Assembly (NCBI GenBank): GCA_963555705.1
Contig: OY743186.1
Span: forward strand, 38,551,241 to 38,615,240
DNA length: 64,000 nt
Reading direction: 5' to 3'
DNA from: Ligustrum vulgare
Taxonomy: Eukaryota > Streptophyta > Magnoliopsida > Lamiales > Oleaceae
Shown: in pieces, positions 32,617 through 44,417 of the stretch
Layout of the letters: each line of letters opens with the position of its first letter
Position numbering within the stretch: the first letter of the stretch is position 1
Made by a program: the position numbers and the translations under genes
The notes under the pieces: model-generated
Database searches by the model: none
Told to the model about the DNA's origin: nothing
The model's input: the letters and a program-made list of their open reading frames with translations, nothing else

Positions 32617-33585
32617 CAAGTTTTTACCGTTAGTTAATTTGATTTCGAACGTAATATAGTTTAACTTTTGATGAAATTTATTTTTAATGTATTGTTTAGA
32701 TATAATTTTATATTGTTATAGAATTTTTAATTGTATTTTTTAAATTAAAACATAATCATTGTACCAAAAAAAAAAAATAATAATAATAATATAACTGAAC
32801 ACTGTATTCCCAAAAAATATAAAATATTCAATCAAGTATGAAATTATTCGATTTAAAAGAAAATTTCTGGATTAGTCATTTAATTTTTTTTTTATATATA
32901 TAATCTAATTGGAAAACTTATAAAAAATACACAATATAAGGAATGTTCTTAAATTCTTTAAACTAAAACATTTTAGAGTTATTTAAATGTTTTTCAACAC
33001 ATTTTATAATATAATTTTATATTTCTAGAAATAATTAATATTACTTTACCAAATTAGTTACATTATGATTAAGCAGAATATTTTTTAATAATCTTTTTAT
33101 TTTTATTTTTTTTATAAATTTAACAAAATTTCTAAATTATGGATTTTGAATAATTTTTTATAATAATTGAAAATTAACTATTTATTTTTTAAATTAGACT
33201 TTTGATGTTTTTGATGTAAATTTTTTCACCTTTTTTGGCCAAAAAAATAAATAAATAAAAATAAAAAATTGTGCTTTTACCTTGAAAATATCACATTCTT
33301 TGTTTTTAAACAAAAAATTTTAACTATCATTATTTTTATATAATGTAATAGTGTTCAAAATGATTTTATTTTTTATTTTTTGGGAACAAATGCATGTCGT
33401 GCTACAAAGTGTAATTTAAATTTGTAATCATTATACTTTGACACTTAGATTGCTCAATCATTACACTTTGAAATGGTTGAGGTCAATTTGACTTATTGCC
33501 GCGGACGGTATTTCTCTCACTGCACTTAATGGTTTTTTTTATATTTAAATTCTCTTGTTTTTGGCAAAAACTTTCTAGATTTATT
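32617..33585. other. AT-rich spacer, no gene seen
   Basis: Very low GC with A and T runs. No open frame or element end is recognised. Confidence 0.4.
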
Positions 33586-33764
33586 AAGCCCATGTTTGGT
33601 TTATATTAAATTTTTCTCATTTTTCTACAGTATTCAATCTCAACCATTCATCAAAAGTCAAACCCACAATTTTTTACTTTTCAACCAAATCTCAACCATC
33701 ATTTCTCCTAAAAATCACTATTCATTTAAAAAAAAAATCATTTTAAACAATATCAAACACACTA
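33586..33764. repeat. MITE, family B
   Basis: AAGCCCATGTTTGGTTTATA and AACAATATCAAACACACTAA are the inverted ends. CTACAGTATTCAATCTCAAC and TTACTTTTCAACCAAATC lie inside. Confidence 0.8.
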
Positions 33765-33905
33765 AGTAATTTTTGGCCAGAAAGTATGTGTATTTTTTTG
33801 TGACGAATACTTTATTTTTATATATTTATAGATACTAAATACTTTTAAATTATCAATACCACTAATCAATAATGTTTAGCATCAATCAATGTTCAGAATG
33901 GTTCT

Positions 33906-34040
33906 TAAGCCTCCATTTGACAGACCATTTAAAAACATGTTTTAAATAACACAATTTTTTAATCTTCTTTTTAATCATATATATTTTCTCTCTCTACTTT
34001 TCAATCACATTTTTACCTCAAAAACATAAAAACATGTTTT
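33906..34040. repeat. MITE, family A
   Basis: TAAGCCTCCATTTGACAGAC on the left and AAAAACATAAAAACATGTTT on the right, with TTTTTAATCATATATATTTT inside. Confidence 0.6.
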
Positions 34041-34055
34041 TTTACCCATGAGTTG

Positions 34056-34206
34056 TACTAATTAAAATTTAATTTAAATAAAAAATCAACAATTAATCTC
34101 AACCACATATTTGATGGGACCCACATCATTTTAATGACACATCTTATCATTTTTTATCAAAATATACTAAAAATCTGATTTTAATCTTTGTCAAATAAGG
34201 GCTAGA
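34056..34206. repeat. MITE, family C (inverted relative to 15961-16134)
   Basis: ATTAATCTCAACCACATATT and TTTGATGGGACCCACATC lead to GATTTTAATCTTTGTCAAAT and AAGGGCTA, the reverse complement of the family start. Confidence 0.65.
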
Positions 34207-34795
34207 TATGAAACTTTTAACAACCACAGCATGATTGAACATACTAAATTGACACATATATTTTCATTAAAATGTCCAATCGATAGTAGCATTTGTACAA
34301 CGTCATTTGCCTTATGTGATGATAATAGCCTTGTACGATGACAATTGCCTTTTTTTTTTTTTCAATGAAAATTTCCTTATGTGATGACAATGTTATTGTG
34401 CAATGACAATGACAATGGTCTTGTACGATGACAATTGCCTTGTATGATGAGAGTGAATTTATGCTATGACAATTGTCTTATTTGAACAATCAAGAGGTAG
34501 TACAAGATTTGATAAATGCGCAACTTGAGGCACATGCCCGCCAAGGCCGTGCGCACTCTCATCTATCTAATAGTTACAGATCTAAGTCAAATACAAGTAG
34601 GTTGATGCGACAATTGGAATTAAAAATTGAGAAGGTGCAACTTCCCCCATTAATTTCGAATAATGGGTTCAAATAATGGGCAAGGTGGAAAGACCCGTCA
34701 TTGTGAACGGTGACACGTCCCCATGCTCAGCAAGTAGTGGTGAATCCACCTGGTATTTTTGATATACAAACTATGAGCAATGTTTCTCCCCAAAA
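34207..34795. repeat. Degenerate GACAATTGCCTT repeat and spacer
   Basis: Between 34300 and 34475 the words CTTGTACGATGACAATTGCC and TTATGTGATGACAAT recur about six times at irregular spacing. The open frame 34473-34676 that follows (67 codons) is not recognised. Confidence 0.55.
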
Positions 34796-35605
34796 TTAAG
34801 CCCATGTTCTCTTTGCTGTTTTGAGGTCGTTTTCTGTTTTTATTTTCGAAAGCGCTAAAAACGCGTTCTCTTTACCATTTTCAAAAACGCATTTTAGAAA
34901 AAATAAAAAATAAAAAATTGTATACAAAACGCAAAACGCCTAAAACCTCGTTTTGAGGGTTTTGTGTGTATTTCGACAAAAAATATCCAAAACGAGGAAA
35001 ACACGTTTTGAGATTTTTTTTTTTATAATATCTTAACTTAGAACTAAGCTTAATATAAATTTTTTATTTTTTATTACTTTTTTTTTTAGAATTATCCTAA
35101 CTTGGAACTAAGCCTAAATAAAGTTTTATTGAATTCAATATCAACATTACAAAAAAAAAAAAATTAAGTGGGAATTCTTGTTATTATATTTCAAAAAATG
35201 CACTGATAAATGGATTCTGGTGGTTTTGAAAGAACTTGCATTTTCTGAATTTTAATAGAAGTAGAGCTTTTTCAAATCCCGAACCTGACCAAGCTGTGTT
35301 AATATAGACTCTTAATGCTTACATTAATGTGTTGCATGTAACCATATTTTCAGTGTATTGTGAAAGGAAATTTGAGTTTGAATTAATAGTATTCTGCAAG
35401 CACATTAATTAAAAATAGTTTACGTAGTATTCTGCAAAATTTCAAACAGAATGTGTTTTCCAGCTTTTCATTTTCAAAAACAGTTTTCAGAAATGACAAA
35501 CCAAACGCGTTTTCAGCAAATTTGAAAACAAAAATGAAAACAGGAAATACAAAACATTTTCGAAAATGAAAATACAAAAAAAATACAAACAGAACGCCAC
35601 CTAAG
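34796..35605. mobile_element. TIR element with GTTCTCTTT ends, copy 2
   Basis: The left TTAAGCCCATGTTCTCTTTG and right AACAGAACGCCACCTAAGC are inverted relatives. Inner AAAACGCGTTTTAGA-like and AACCAAACGCGTTTTCAGC words recur as in copy 1 (17757-18566). The open frame at 35577-35383 is incidental. No transposase. Confidence 0.72.
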
Positions 35606-35879
35606 CTTTTATTACTTATATCACTTGTTGATACATCATTCGAATTTTAAATCAAGACACGAGTCGAAATTTTTAGATGGAATCTTGAAAATAGAGTTTG
35701 GTATAATTTCGTTCTTATCTTTCAAAATAGTGCTATTTCAATATTTGTTTGCAGTTGATAAATGGAAATTACAATACACAATTTCAATTTTAATATATAA
35801 GTTAAAAAAAATTCAAAAATCAGGTTTTAATTATATGTAATTAATAAAATGAAATAATTAAAAATATTTGATTAATTAT
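35606..35879. other. Spacer, start of the GGTCACAA locus 2
   Basis: The end of this stretch (AAAATCAGGTTTTAATTATATGTAATTAA, near 35816-35844) resembles the sequence just before the locus-1 array (16228-16260), so the element boundary lies at or before about 35815. Confidence 0.45.
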
Positions 35880-36330
35880 ATAAGTTGAGGTCACAACACA
35901 ATATAATTTTAGGTTACAAATCATCAAATATCAAAATATAGGGTCACAAGTTTCAAGGTCACAAATTATCAAACAATAAGTCACAAAGTGAACTTTTTTT
36001 AGGTCACAATAACATTTTTTTTATTTATTTCGTAATAACAATTCAATGTCACAAGTTTTAAATTATCAAATATCAAAATAGTAGGTCACAAGTTTCAAAG
36101 TCACAAATTATCAAAACAGTATAAGTCACAAAATAATTTTTTTTACATCACAATAACAATTTTTTTGTACTTCGTAATAACAATTTCAAGGTTACATGTT
36201 TTAAATTAATCGATCACTAGTTATTTTTAGGTTCTGACTCATTAAATTATTGGGTTACGAATATTTTATGTCACAAATATTTTAAGTCACAATTATCATA
36301 TTATTAGGACACATGCACGTATTAGGTCAC
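35880..36330 (+). repeat. GGTCACAA-rich degenerate array (locus 2)
   Basis: Repeated words such as GGTCACAAGTTTCAAGGTCA and CACAAATTATCAAACA, with one longer internal near-duplication (TTTAAATTATCAAATATCAAAATA against AATCATCAAATATCAAAATA). Same family as 16240-17100 and 54250-55060. Confidence 0.8.
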
Positions 36331-36697
36331 AACATATCAGGGAAGACACCAACACACCACCACCGTCACGACGCCGCCGCCACCCTCCCAAAGAAAAAAA
36401 AATAAAGCAGGCACCAACACACCTCCAATGCTGCCGTCGCGGTGCCCTAACCAAAAGGGAAAAAAAGAGAGAGAAAGGAACTACTACTGCAAATCCACCT
36501 TCAGTCACCACTTCCATCATAGATCTAAAACCACCACCAAAAAAACCCATCACCACCAACCACACACATACCATTGCCCCCTCACCGTGCCGCCGCCGCA
36601 CCATGCCGCCACTATCTGCCCTACCAATACCACCACCAACCCCACATGCACCTCCAAAGCCGCCGCCGCCATCACCACCAAAAAAAACCCATCAGCA
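36331..36697 (+). repeat. CAC/GCC-triplet-rich block (locus 2)
   Basis: CACCACCACC, GCCGCCGCC and CATCACCACCA words. Open frames on both strands are low-complexity products (His/Thr/Pro-rich or Gly/Val-rich). It equals the block downstream of the array at locus 1. Confidence 0.65.
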
Positions 36698-37346
36698 CAG
36701 AGATGGTAAAAAAATTTGATCCACCCCGTCGATCCGATCCGAAAAAATCCCGATCCGTGGATTGACGGATCGAAATTTATGTGATCCGCCCCGATCCGAA
36801 AATTCACGGAGCGGATTTGGATCGGGGCTGATCTGATCCGCCCCGATCCGCGATCCGACATTTTTTTTAATATAATTTTTTTATCATGTATAAAAATTTA
36901 ATATGTAAATTTTGTAGCAAACTTTAATTTCTGGGAATAAGCTGCAATCTTTGCATTTTAAAGAAAACACATTTTTCATGTTCTTCATTTAAAGAAAGAA
37001 TTCCAATAAGTGATGGCAAAAATAACTCGATCCATTGAATCGGCGAATCGGCCTCTATACATCTTGTTTTAATAAAATAAAATAAAAAATTAATAACAAA
37101 AATAAAATTTCTAATTTTTTTATAAAAGATTTAATTTAAAATATATTTTAAAAAAATTAAAAAATAAAAAATAAATAAAAAAATAATTCTGGCGGATCGA
37201 TCCACGGATCGGTGGACCGATCCGCCCCGACCCGAACCCGATCCATCCCAAAATATGACGGATCGCGGGGCGGATCCGGATCGGGCAAAATAAATTTGGG
37301 GCGGGGCGGGGCGGATCGGGGTCCGATCCGCCCCGTTGCCAACGCT
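36698..37346. mobile_element. GATCCG-rich TIR element, probably Mutator-like MITE
   Basis: The left AGAGATGGTAAAAAAATTTG and right CCCCGTTGCCAACGCT are degenerate inverted ends of the TAGGGATGGCAA type. Dense GGATCGG/CCGATCC words lie within about 150 bp of each end, and the centre is AT-rich. The CAC-rich locus-2 block continues on the far side, so the element interrupts it. The target duplication is unclear. Confidence 0.65.
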
Positions 37347-37860
37347 AACCACCACCAACCACACACACCACTGTCGCAGCCACATCGCGCACTCACAATC
37401 GCTAACCTACAGCAAAACAGAAATCACCACCCTAAATATGATGCACACACCACCACTAACCTTCTGAACACAAAAATCGCCAGCACCAACCATACACACA
37501 AACAACATCACCATCGCCATCTACCTTCGAATCAACTCCACAACCGCAGGACCACCACGGACCACCACAAATTGACAAACCTCGACAGATCGAAACACCA
37601 CAACATATGTGGGCTGCTGCGTATCCTCTTCGGTGCACGCCTTTGTTATTTTTGACGCCTCCTCAGACGGCGGTTACTAAAGTGTCTGCGCTGTCGTCAA
37701 GGAGGGAGGAGAGGTGGGTTCGCCTCGTCATCGCCAGAGAGAAGATGAAGTTTCACCGATTTTGGATGGTACACGGTGGAACTTGGCTTGAGCCGGACGC
37801 TGGAGGCGTTAGAAATGGAGGGGAGATAGAGTAGTTTGAGGTTATAATTAGGGTTTAGAT
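37347..37860 (+). repeat. CAC-rich block and GC-richer segment (locus 2, continued)
   Basis: It resumes CACCACCAACCACACACACC and ends with a GC-richer segment (TCTGCGCTGTCGTCAAGG, then GGGGAGATAGAG). The open frame 37212-37655 crosses the MITE boundary and is low complexity, so I do not call a gene. Confidence 0.6.
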
Positions 37861-38401
37861 TGTTTAATTTAATCTAATAATTATTAAAATTTATAATATT
37901 TTATTAGAATTAAAATTTAAAATAATGACCTGATTTATGAAGTTATTTAAGTTTGATCTTATTTATGAATTTAGATCTTTAAAAATAGGGTTGTGTGTAA
38001 TTTTCACTTGATAAATCCTGAAATGACATTGATTGTGTTTGGTTCTAGCAAGAACAAAGCTAGTCGTGCCTACACCTAGACTATGACCGGAGTCCGTTTA
38101 ATGTATCAAATTTTTTGGCAAGTGGTCCAATGGGTTCATCTCTCGTGGGCCTCTAGCCCATTCATGGTCCAAAGTGATTTCCACGTAAATCTCTTCATTC
38201 TTTGTGTGGCCCAAAAGACTTGAATTACAGCCCACAACATGAGGAGTGAGGACCACTAAGTAAATTTCAACTTGTGTAAATCACATCCAGACAAGTTTTT
38301 CAACTTAATATTTACATCTAATCTGTTCAAAAACCATGTTATTATCTAAAATTTGTATTTGTAATATTAATAATATCATTAAAAATTAAATTCAATATAT
38401 A
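37861..38401. other. AT-rich spacer, no gene seen
   Basis: No coding or terminal-repeat signal was recognised before the Helitron start. Confidence 0.4.
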
Positions 38402-39837
38402 TCTATATCTATATCCATATCCATATCCATATCCATATATATCATACATATTACATATATAAAAATAGAAATGATGAGAAAGAAACATTAAATGCAATTT
38501 TTCCTCCAAACTGCATTTACAATTTTTGGAGAAAAAACTAAACTAAAATAAAATAAAAATTTGTCTAGATTAATGTCGTATTTAAATTCGTGAAGATAAA
38601 CATGAATGAAAAATGTGTTGTTCATAAATAAATTTATAGAAAATACTTAAACCTCCGTTTTGAAATCTATGTTTTTGTTTATAAACAAAGACATTGTTGT
38701 TTCGTATCCAAGATGCGTGATTGGAAAGCGGTTTCGAAAAATGAGTACAGTTAAAAAGTGATTTCAAAAATGTGTATGGTTAAAAAGTGGTAAGAATTGT
38801 GTTGTTTGTAAAGATTATATGGTATAAGATTTTCTATATAATTTCTTGATCTCTCACGTTATCCGATTGTCATATCATGATAATTGGATATTTTCCGTAA
38901 TTATTATTTTAATATTTTAACTACTTGATTTTCATTTTGTAAATAAAAGTATAATTTTATTGGTTAAATATAAAAACTCGTTGGTTGAGATTAAACACAC
39001 ATTTATAATTATCCTGAAAGATTTTTTGAATGAAAATTAAAAAAAGGGTTAATAGCACAAAACGTCAATACCTTTGACGGTATTGTGCAAAACATCCAAA
39101 CGTTGTGATTTTTGCCGCTGAACGTCCCAACCTTTACATTTTCTTTTTGGAGAAGTCATTTTCGTTATATTTAACCATATTTCAACGTTAAATTGAAATT
39201 GAACAGTAAACATGATGGGCATTTTTGTACAATTTCATTTTTAATTCATTTCTTAATGGTAATTGGCACAAAACGTCCATACGTTGACACTCATTGTGGA
39301 AAAAGTCCATACGTTCATTTTTTTGGCGAATAACGTCCATACGTTCATTTTTTTGGCGAATAACGTTCTTACCTTTAGATTTTCTTGTTGATTAGTCCCC
39401 AAATTTTACTTTTTTTTTTCAATTTAGTCATTCCGTATTTGATTTAAAGGTCATTGTCTTTAAACGTGTATAACTTTTAATCTACAACTTCGAATTGCAC
39501 TCCGTTTTTAGTGTTGAACTCCAAATTCAATCATCTTTCTTATGATGTATCATGTGTTAATTTATTAAACATTTCATTTTTTTACTTTTGTATTTTAAAT
39601 ACTTATTTTGTTTGATTTCTGTAAATTTTATTGAAACAGTAAAATTTTAATTTTAGTGTGTGTTCGACGGTCAGCCGAATTTATAAATTGGATTTATTTG
39701 ACTTTTTTTAAGGTAAAATGTTTGGTTAAAACTATTATGTTTAGCCCCTGGTTGAGCCATAGTATAATCCCAAATCACTTTTTGAACAACACACAATTTC
39801 TTTCTCCATTTTTTAAAAAGTGATTTGAAGAGAGAAA

Positions 39838-39842
39838 ATGTG
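39838..39842. repeat. Target duplication ATGTG, left copy (LTR retrotransposon)
   Basis: It matches 47442-47446 exactly. Joining the flanks at this word restores an uninterrupted fold-back element. Confidence 0.92.
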
Positions 39843-40787
39843 TGATGTGATCCGGACCAGGCATCGAAGGGCGAAGTCGAGCCATCAACAATATGACAAT
39901 GATCTACGTGCAAAACGGAGCAAGTTTCGTGTTGGGATCGAGCCGAGAAGAGGGACAGATCAAGCCGAGCCGAGCAAATGAAGTAATTTGGGCAGAAAAG
40001 CTATTACATCCGTAAAAGAGGACCTTCACGGCCGTAACCAATATATTCACGGCCGTAAATATTACCATCACGGCCGTAACCAGCTATCGGGAAAAAAGGA
40101 AGAAATTAAGTAGAACAAGACTTACGACCGTAAGCCTGGAAGTTACGGCCGTAAAAGTGGCATTTCACGGCCGTAAGAGACTCGTCACGGCCGTAACCAA
40201 AAAGACAGATTTTGTTCAGAAGGGCCATTACGGCCGTAAGAAAGTTCCTCACGGCCGTAAATGGGGAGCAGACCAGATTTTCCGGATTTTTCAATTATTT
40301 TATTTCCTTTTTGGTTTTTAGGTTATTTTCCTAATTTAGTATTTTAGTTTAATTAGAATTCTATTTTGAGTAAATTAGAGTCTAGGTTATTTTGCTTATT
40401 TATATTCTTTCAATTCATTGTAAAAACACAAGTTTGATTTTGAGATTAATAATATTTGAGAGAGGATTATCCAAAATTGAAAGGTCGAGTTATTCCCTTT
40501 ATTTCGAACTTATCAAAGATCTGTTCTTTGTGGCGTTCACCCAACGAACTTATCAAGAAATTGACATCCCTTGTGACGTTCACCAATCTTGATTCTTCAA
40601 TCCGCATCGTCATTAATTGTGTCGTGATTGTCGGGTCAAGGTTTTACCGTCAAATCTATCTTTTAATTTCCGTTTATTTATTCGTGTTCTTGTTATTTTC
40701 GTGTCAGATCTGATTTAGATCTTTCCTAGGGTTTTAGATTTCGTTATTCCGCATTTTCAACGAGATTCCCCGACTGGGATCTCATCA
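39843..40787 (+). repeat. 5' LTR, 945 bp
   Basis: TGATGTGATCCGGACCAGGC ... GGGATCTCATCA. It is the same length as the 3' LTR, with about 35-40 differences counted by eye (roughly 96% identity), many of them C/T or G/A changes in CG words. Between 40005 and 40262 it carries ten copies of TTACGGCCGTAA-like words. The small plus-strand frames at 40392-40713 also occur in the 3' LTR and are LTR products, not genes. Confidence 0.93.
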
Positions 40788-40789
40788 TC

Positions 40790-40801
40790 TGGTATCAGAG
40801 C
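40790..40801 (+). promoter_or_regulatory. Primer binding site, initiator Met-tRNA type
   Basis: TGGTATCAGAGC begins two bases after the 5' LTR. This is the classical plant LTR-retrotransposon primer site complementary to the initiator methionine tRNA. Confidence 0.93.
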
Positions 40802-41059
40802 TTAGATCTATTTCAGATTCTTGCGTTTCTTGATTTTCTTGACTTTTTTCGTGTTCTTCGCGTTCTTCGTGTCAATAATAATTTTCTTCAGTTTGATCCA
40901 TAAGAGTCAGTCCAAAAAATTCAAAAGTGTTTTGCTTCTTCGTTTTTCGTCCAAATCTAGTTCCGTTTTTTCTGCCATACTCGTAGTCAAATTCTCTGGC
41001 AGATTAAAAAAATTCGAAGATTCCCAAATATTCCGAATTTCATTGTTCGTGTCTTAAAA

Positions 41060-41078
41060 ATGTCTGATAGAGAAGTTT
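41060..41078 (+). pseudogene. First codons of gag, cut off by a solo LTR
   Basis: An ATG at 41060 opens six codons plus one base. The frame is interrupted at 41078 by the inserted LTR and resumes in the same phase at 44423 once one copy of the AGTTT duplication is removed. This is therefore the original gag start. The apparent start at 44407 is a GTG inside the LTR. Confidence 0.85.
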
Positions 41079-44000
41079 TGTAACACCCCAAGTTTCAAAC
41101 CTTAAACCTAGGCGTGTTAACTTCCATTCACATTAAATGTGGAATTTAAATCGTTTACACAAGCAAAAATGTTCATTTATCTATTATGAAATTTTTCAGA
41201 AATTTCGACAGAGTCTCCTCTGTAAATTGGACATAGCCAACCTGTAGAGGGACATAAAAATCATTTTAAAGTACACATCTCAACTCATTCAATCCCAAAC
41301 ATCATCCAAACCATTACAATAAATCCCAAACTCCTCAACAATATAATTCCAAGTAAATAAACTTTAGCAAATGAAATAAGAGGTAATTTAACCTCAATAA
41401 TACATGAATTAAAGAATAAATATTGAGAAATTGAAATAAATTCTAATTTAACTTTATTTTAAAAGGGTTGAAGCGGGGATAGCCTGAGTCAGCTGCCGTG
41501 TGCTCTCCTCGGGTCACCTAACTTTCATCACCTGAAATGTTGGGGAGGGATTGGGGTGAGCTAAAGCTCAATAAGTAAACTTTATGCACGTGATGCATGC
41601 TCATGACATGAAATTCCTTAAACCATTCAAAGTAATTACCCTCATTTACTTTACCTTTCAAGATATTCATACCTTCCAAACTTCCACTTAAACATTTCTA
41701 AAAACTTTTAACTTCATTTCAAGAATTTCATTTCAATTCTTTCATTTCATTTCAAAACTTCCATTTCATTTCAAGACTTTCACTTCATTTCAAGACTTTC
41801 GTTTCAAGACTTTCACTTAGACGTTTCCAAAAACTTTAACTTCATTTCTATCGTGAACTCAATTAGTGTATCTTCTAGCCAATTACAATGCAGTGGGCAA
41901 TATCCCTTATTTAGGACCAGATTATCATTTTTCCACCGCATAGCGGTTTAATATTTGCCACCGTCAACCGGTTTAGCAATCGTCACCGCAGAGCGGTTTA
42001 ATATTTGTCACCGTCAATCGGTTTAGCAATCGTCACCGCAAAGCGGTTTAATATTTGCCACCGTCAATCGATTTAGCAATCGTCACCGCAAAGCGGTTTA
42101 GTATTTGCCACCGCCAAGCGGTTTAGCAATCGTCACCGCAAAGCGGTTTAATATTTGCCACCGTCAACCGGTTTAGCAATCGTCACCGCAAAGCGGTTTA
42201 ATATTTGCCACCGCCAAGCGGTTAGGCAATCGTCACCGCAAAGCGGTTTAATATTTGCCACCGCCAAGCGGTTAGGCAATCGTCACCGCAAAGCGGTTTA
42301 ATATTTGCCACCGTCAACCGGTTTAGCAATCGTCACCGCAAAGCGGTTTAATATTTACAACCGCAATAGCGGTTTAATTCGGGTACGCCGATCTCCCGCG
42401 CCCCATTTCCCACTCACACCTTTCATGGCATAGAAGTACACCCATTCTTTCTTAAAACTTGGGATACATGCATTTTTAGAAAACTTAAACTTACCACATT
42501 CTTCATTTAAAATCATTTGACTTTCTAATTTCGATGCCAATGCCAATGCATGCTTGATTATGCAATGACATGATAATGTGCATGCTTGAACATTCTTCTT
42601 AATACATATACTTTCATAAAGTAAATGAAATTCATCAAAGCAAGTAAGTTGCAAACAGCCATTTACACGTTTCACATTTACATTTAACTTCTATGAAAAT
42701 AGGGAAAGTTTACTTACCTGCAGTCCTTAGTAATTTACCGTTTCTGAATTTGCAAGTGGAGGAGCATCGGCTGCCCGTGACGTCAATGTACCAAAATCCT
42801 AGTTGTACCCATTCATTTAATAAAATATACTTTTAGTTCAAAATCACATTTTAAACTCTAAGCAAGGTTTAAAACTTCTATTTCATTCACAATTTAATCC
42901 CAAACGTGACCTTACATAATAACCAAAACACATAAAATCATATTCGAGACAAGAAATGAATCTCAATGCACATTAGAAGGCCTTCTCATCTTTTAAATTC
43001 AAATTCAAACTCAAAATTACATAACTTTAGAAATTACTTACTCGTGATTCTAACAAGTTCACAAATCTTAAAATAACCATTTATTACCAACTTTACCAAA
43101 AAGCAATTAACTAATTTCATAAATCTAATCAAATTCGAAAAAACTGAATCTATAACTTTTAATCCAAAATTAACCTAACCATTGGTCCATTGGTTAACAA
43201 TTGGATTCATATATTAAAAATCTAAGAATTAACAAGCTAATATGACTAAAGCCATTTACATCAATACATGAAAATTCTCAAATTTCTCAATTTACCCAGA
43301 ATAACATAAACTTAATTAACTAACTCAAATTTAAACCAAGTATTTTTCCAACATTTTTAAATCTGAAAACAAAACTCTCAAAATAGTTGTCAATTAAACC
43401 AATTAAATCCAAAATTTCATAACTCTGAAAAAAATCACTACCAGGTCTGAGAATCAATGTGATCATTTATTTGCTATCTCCCAAATTTCGAAATTTACCA
43501 TTTCTAACTCGAAATACAACTAAACATTTCAATTAAACTAAAAAATTCACGAATTTTGAAATCTAAAATCTACCCATATAACTTTAAAAAAAATCTGAAA
43601 TTTATATTTATATATATATATACATTAATATATACTTACACAGAGACGTACACATTCATATAATTGTTAATCAAAGTTCCAACTAATAATTAGAATTCGA
43701 AATCTAGACAAATTCGAATATGAAATATAAAAATTTATACAAATAAACATCACACATACATAAAATTCCATATTTATACGAGTGTGTGTTTGTGTGTGTG
43801 TGTGTGTGTGTGTATCAGTGCGCGGGTGCGTGCGTTGTGTGTGAGGGGGGCGAAAAAAAAGGGGCTACCGTGAGTGGCGGTGGTGCGCCGGCGAGTTGGC
43901 CGGCAGTGCGCCGACGAGAAACTGAGGGAGACGCCGAGAGAGACGGAGGGATGAGGGAGAGCGGGGCGGAGAGACCGAGAGAGTGAGGTGAGATCGGTGT

Positions 44001-44417
44001 GAGAGAGAGAGGAATGAGGGTTAGGTTAGAATTATATTTTTAATCTTTCAAAAATTGCAAGTTGGTCCCTCAATTCCCCTCTTTAATGCAATTAAGTGAA
44101 AAATTTTAAATTAAATATCAAGGTGCCACTAACCTTTACACCAATTTCAAACTAAATGTATTTTGGTCACTTGCTACTAAATAAAAATATAAATTGGCAA
44201 TTAATAATTAAAATAAGCAATTAGACCTATAATTGTACGTAACCAATTTTTAAACTTTCAAATTGGTACATTGATCGAGACGGCGTCCAAGTCCTTCCAC
44301 TGCAAAATAATTCCAATTATAAACATTACAGATCATAAATTTATAATTTATAATAACATTCACAACAATATTACGTGAAATTGAAAATTGCACGTAAGAA
44401 TGAAATGTGGTCTTACA
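41079..44417 (-). mobile_element. 3.3-kb solo LTR with AGTTT target duplication
   Basis: The plus strand starts TGTAACACCCCAAGTTTC and ends ATGTGGTCTTACA. Perfect 5-bp flanks AGTTT lie at 41074-41078 and 44418-44422. I infer minus orientation because the minus strand has a TATA-like AAAAATATAAT (about 44038-44028) followed by a long CT-rich leader (43990-43920), and because GGGGTGTTACA is a common LTR 3' end. No primer site, coding domain or second LTR lies inside, so it is a solo LTR of a long-LTR Ty3/gypsy-type element. It contains a 25/50-bp minisatellite, an (AT)n run near 43605 and a (GT)n run at 43784-43813. Confidence 0.87.
41934..42378. repeat. 25-bp minisatellite arranged as a 50-bp higher-order repeat
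   Basis: Two alternating 25-bp units, CACCGCAAAGCGGTTTAATA... and CACCGTCAACCGGTTTAGCA..., repeat about 18 times in exact 25-bp register (units at 41934, 41959, 41984 and so on). Each unit has a short dyad: ACCGC-AAA-GCGGT in the first type and ACCG-TCAAC-CGGT or ACCGCCAAGCGGT in the second. Confidence 0.95.

Noticed and set aside
37212..37655. 147-codon frame
   Set aside because: It starts inside the GATCCG-rich MITE and continues through the CAC-rich block, so it is a chance fusion across an insertion boundary.
40392..40713. Two overlapping frames repeated at 47046-47367
   Set aside because: They are identical sequence of the two LTRs read as protein. Their recurrence comes from the LTR pair and not from a conserved gene.
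41934..42378. CRISPR-like or satellite gene array
   Set aside because: There is a strict 25/50-bp register without unique spacers, inside an LTR. It is a minisatellite.
43786..43986. Frame with Val/Cys run
   Set aside because: It derives from the (GT)n run and GC-rich leader of the solo LTR.
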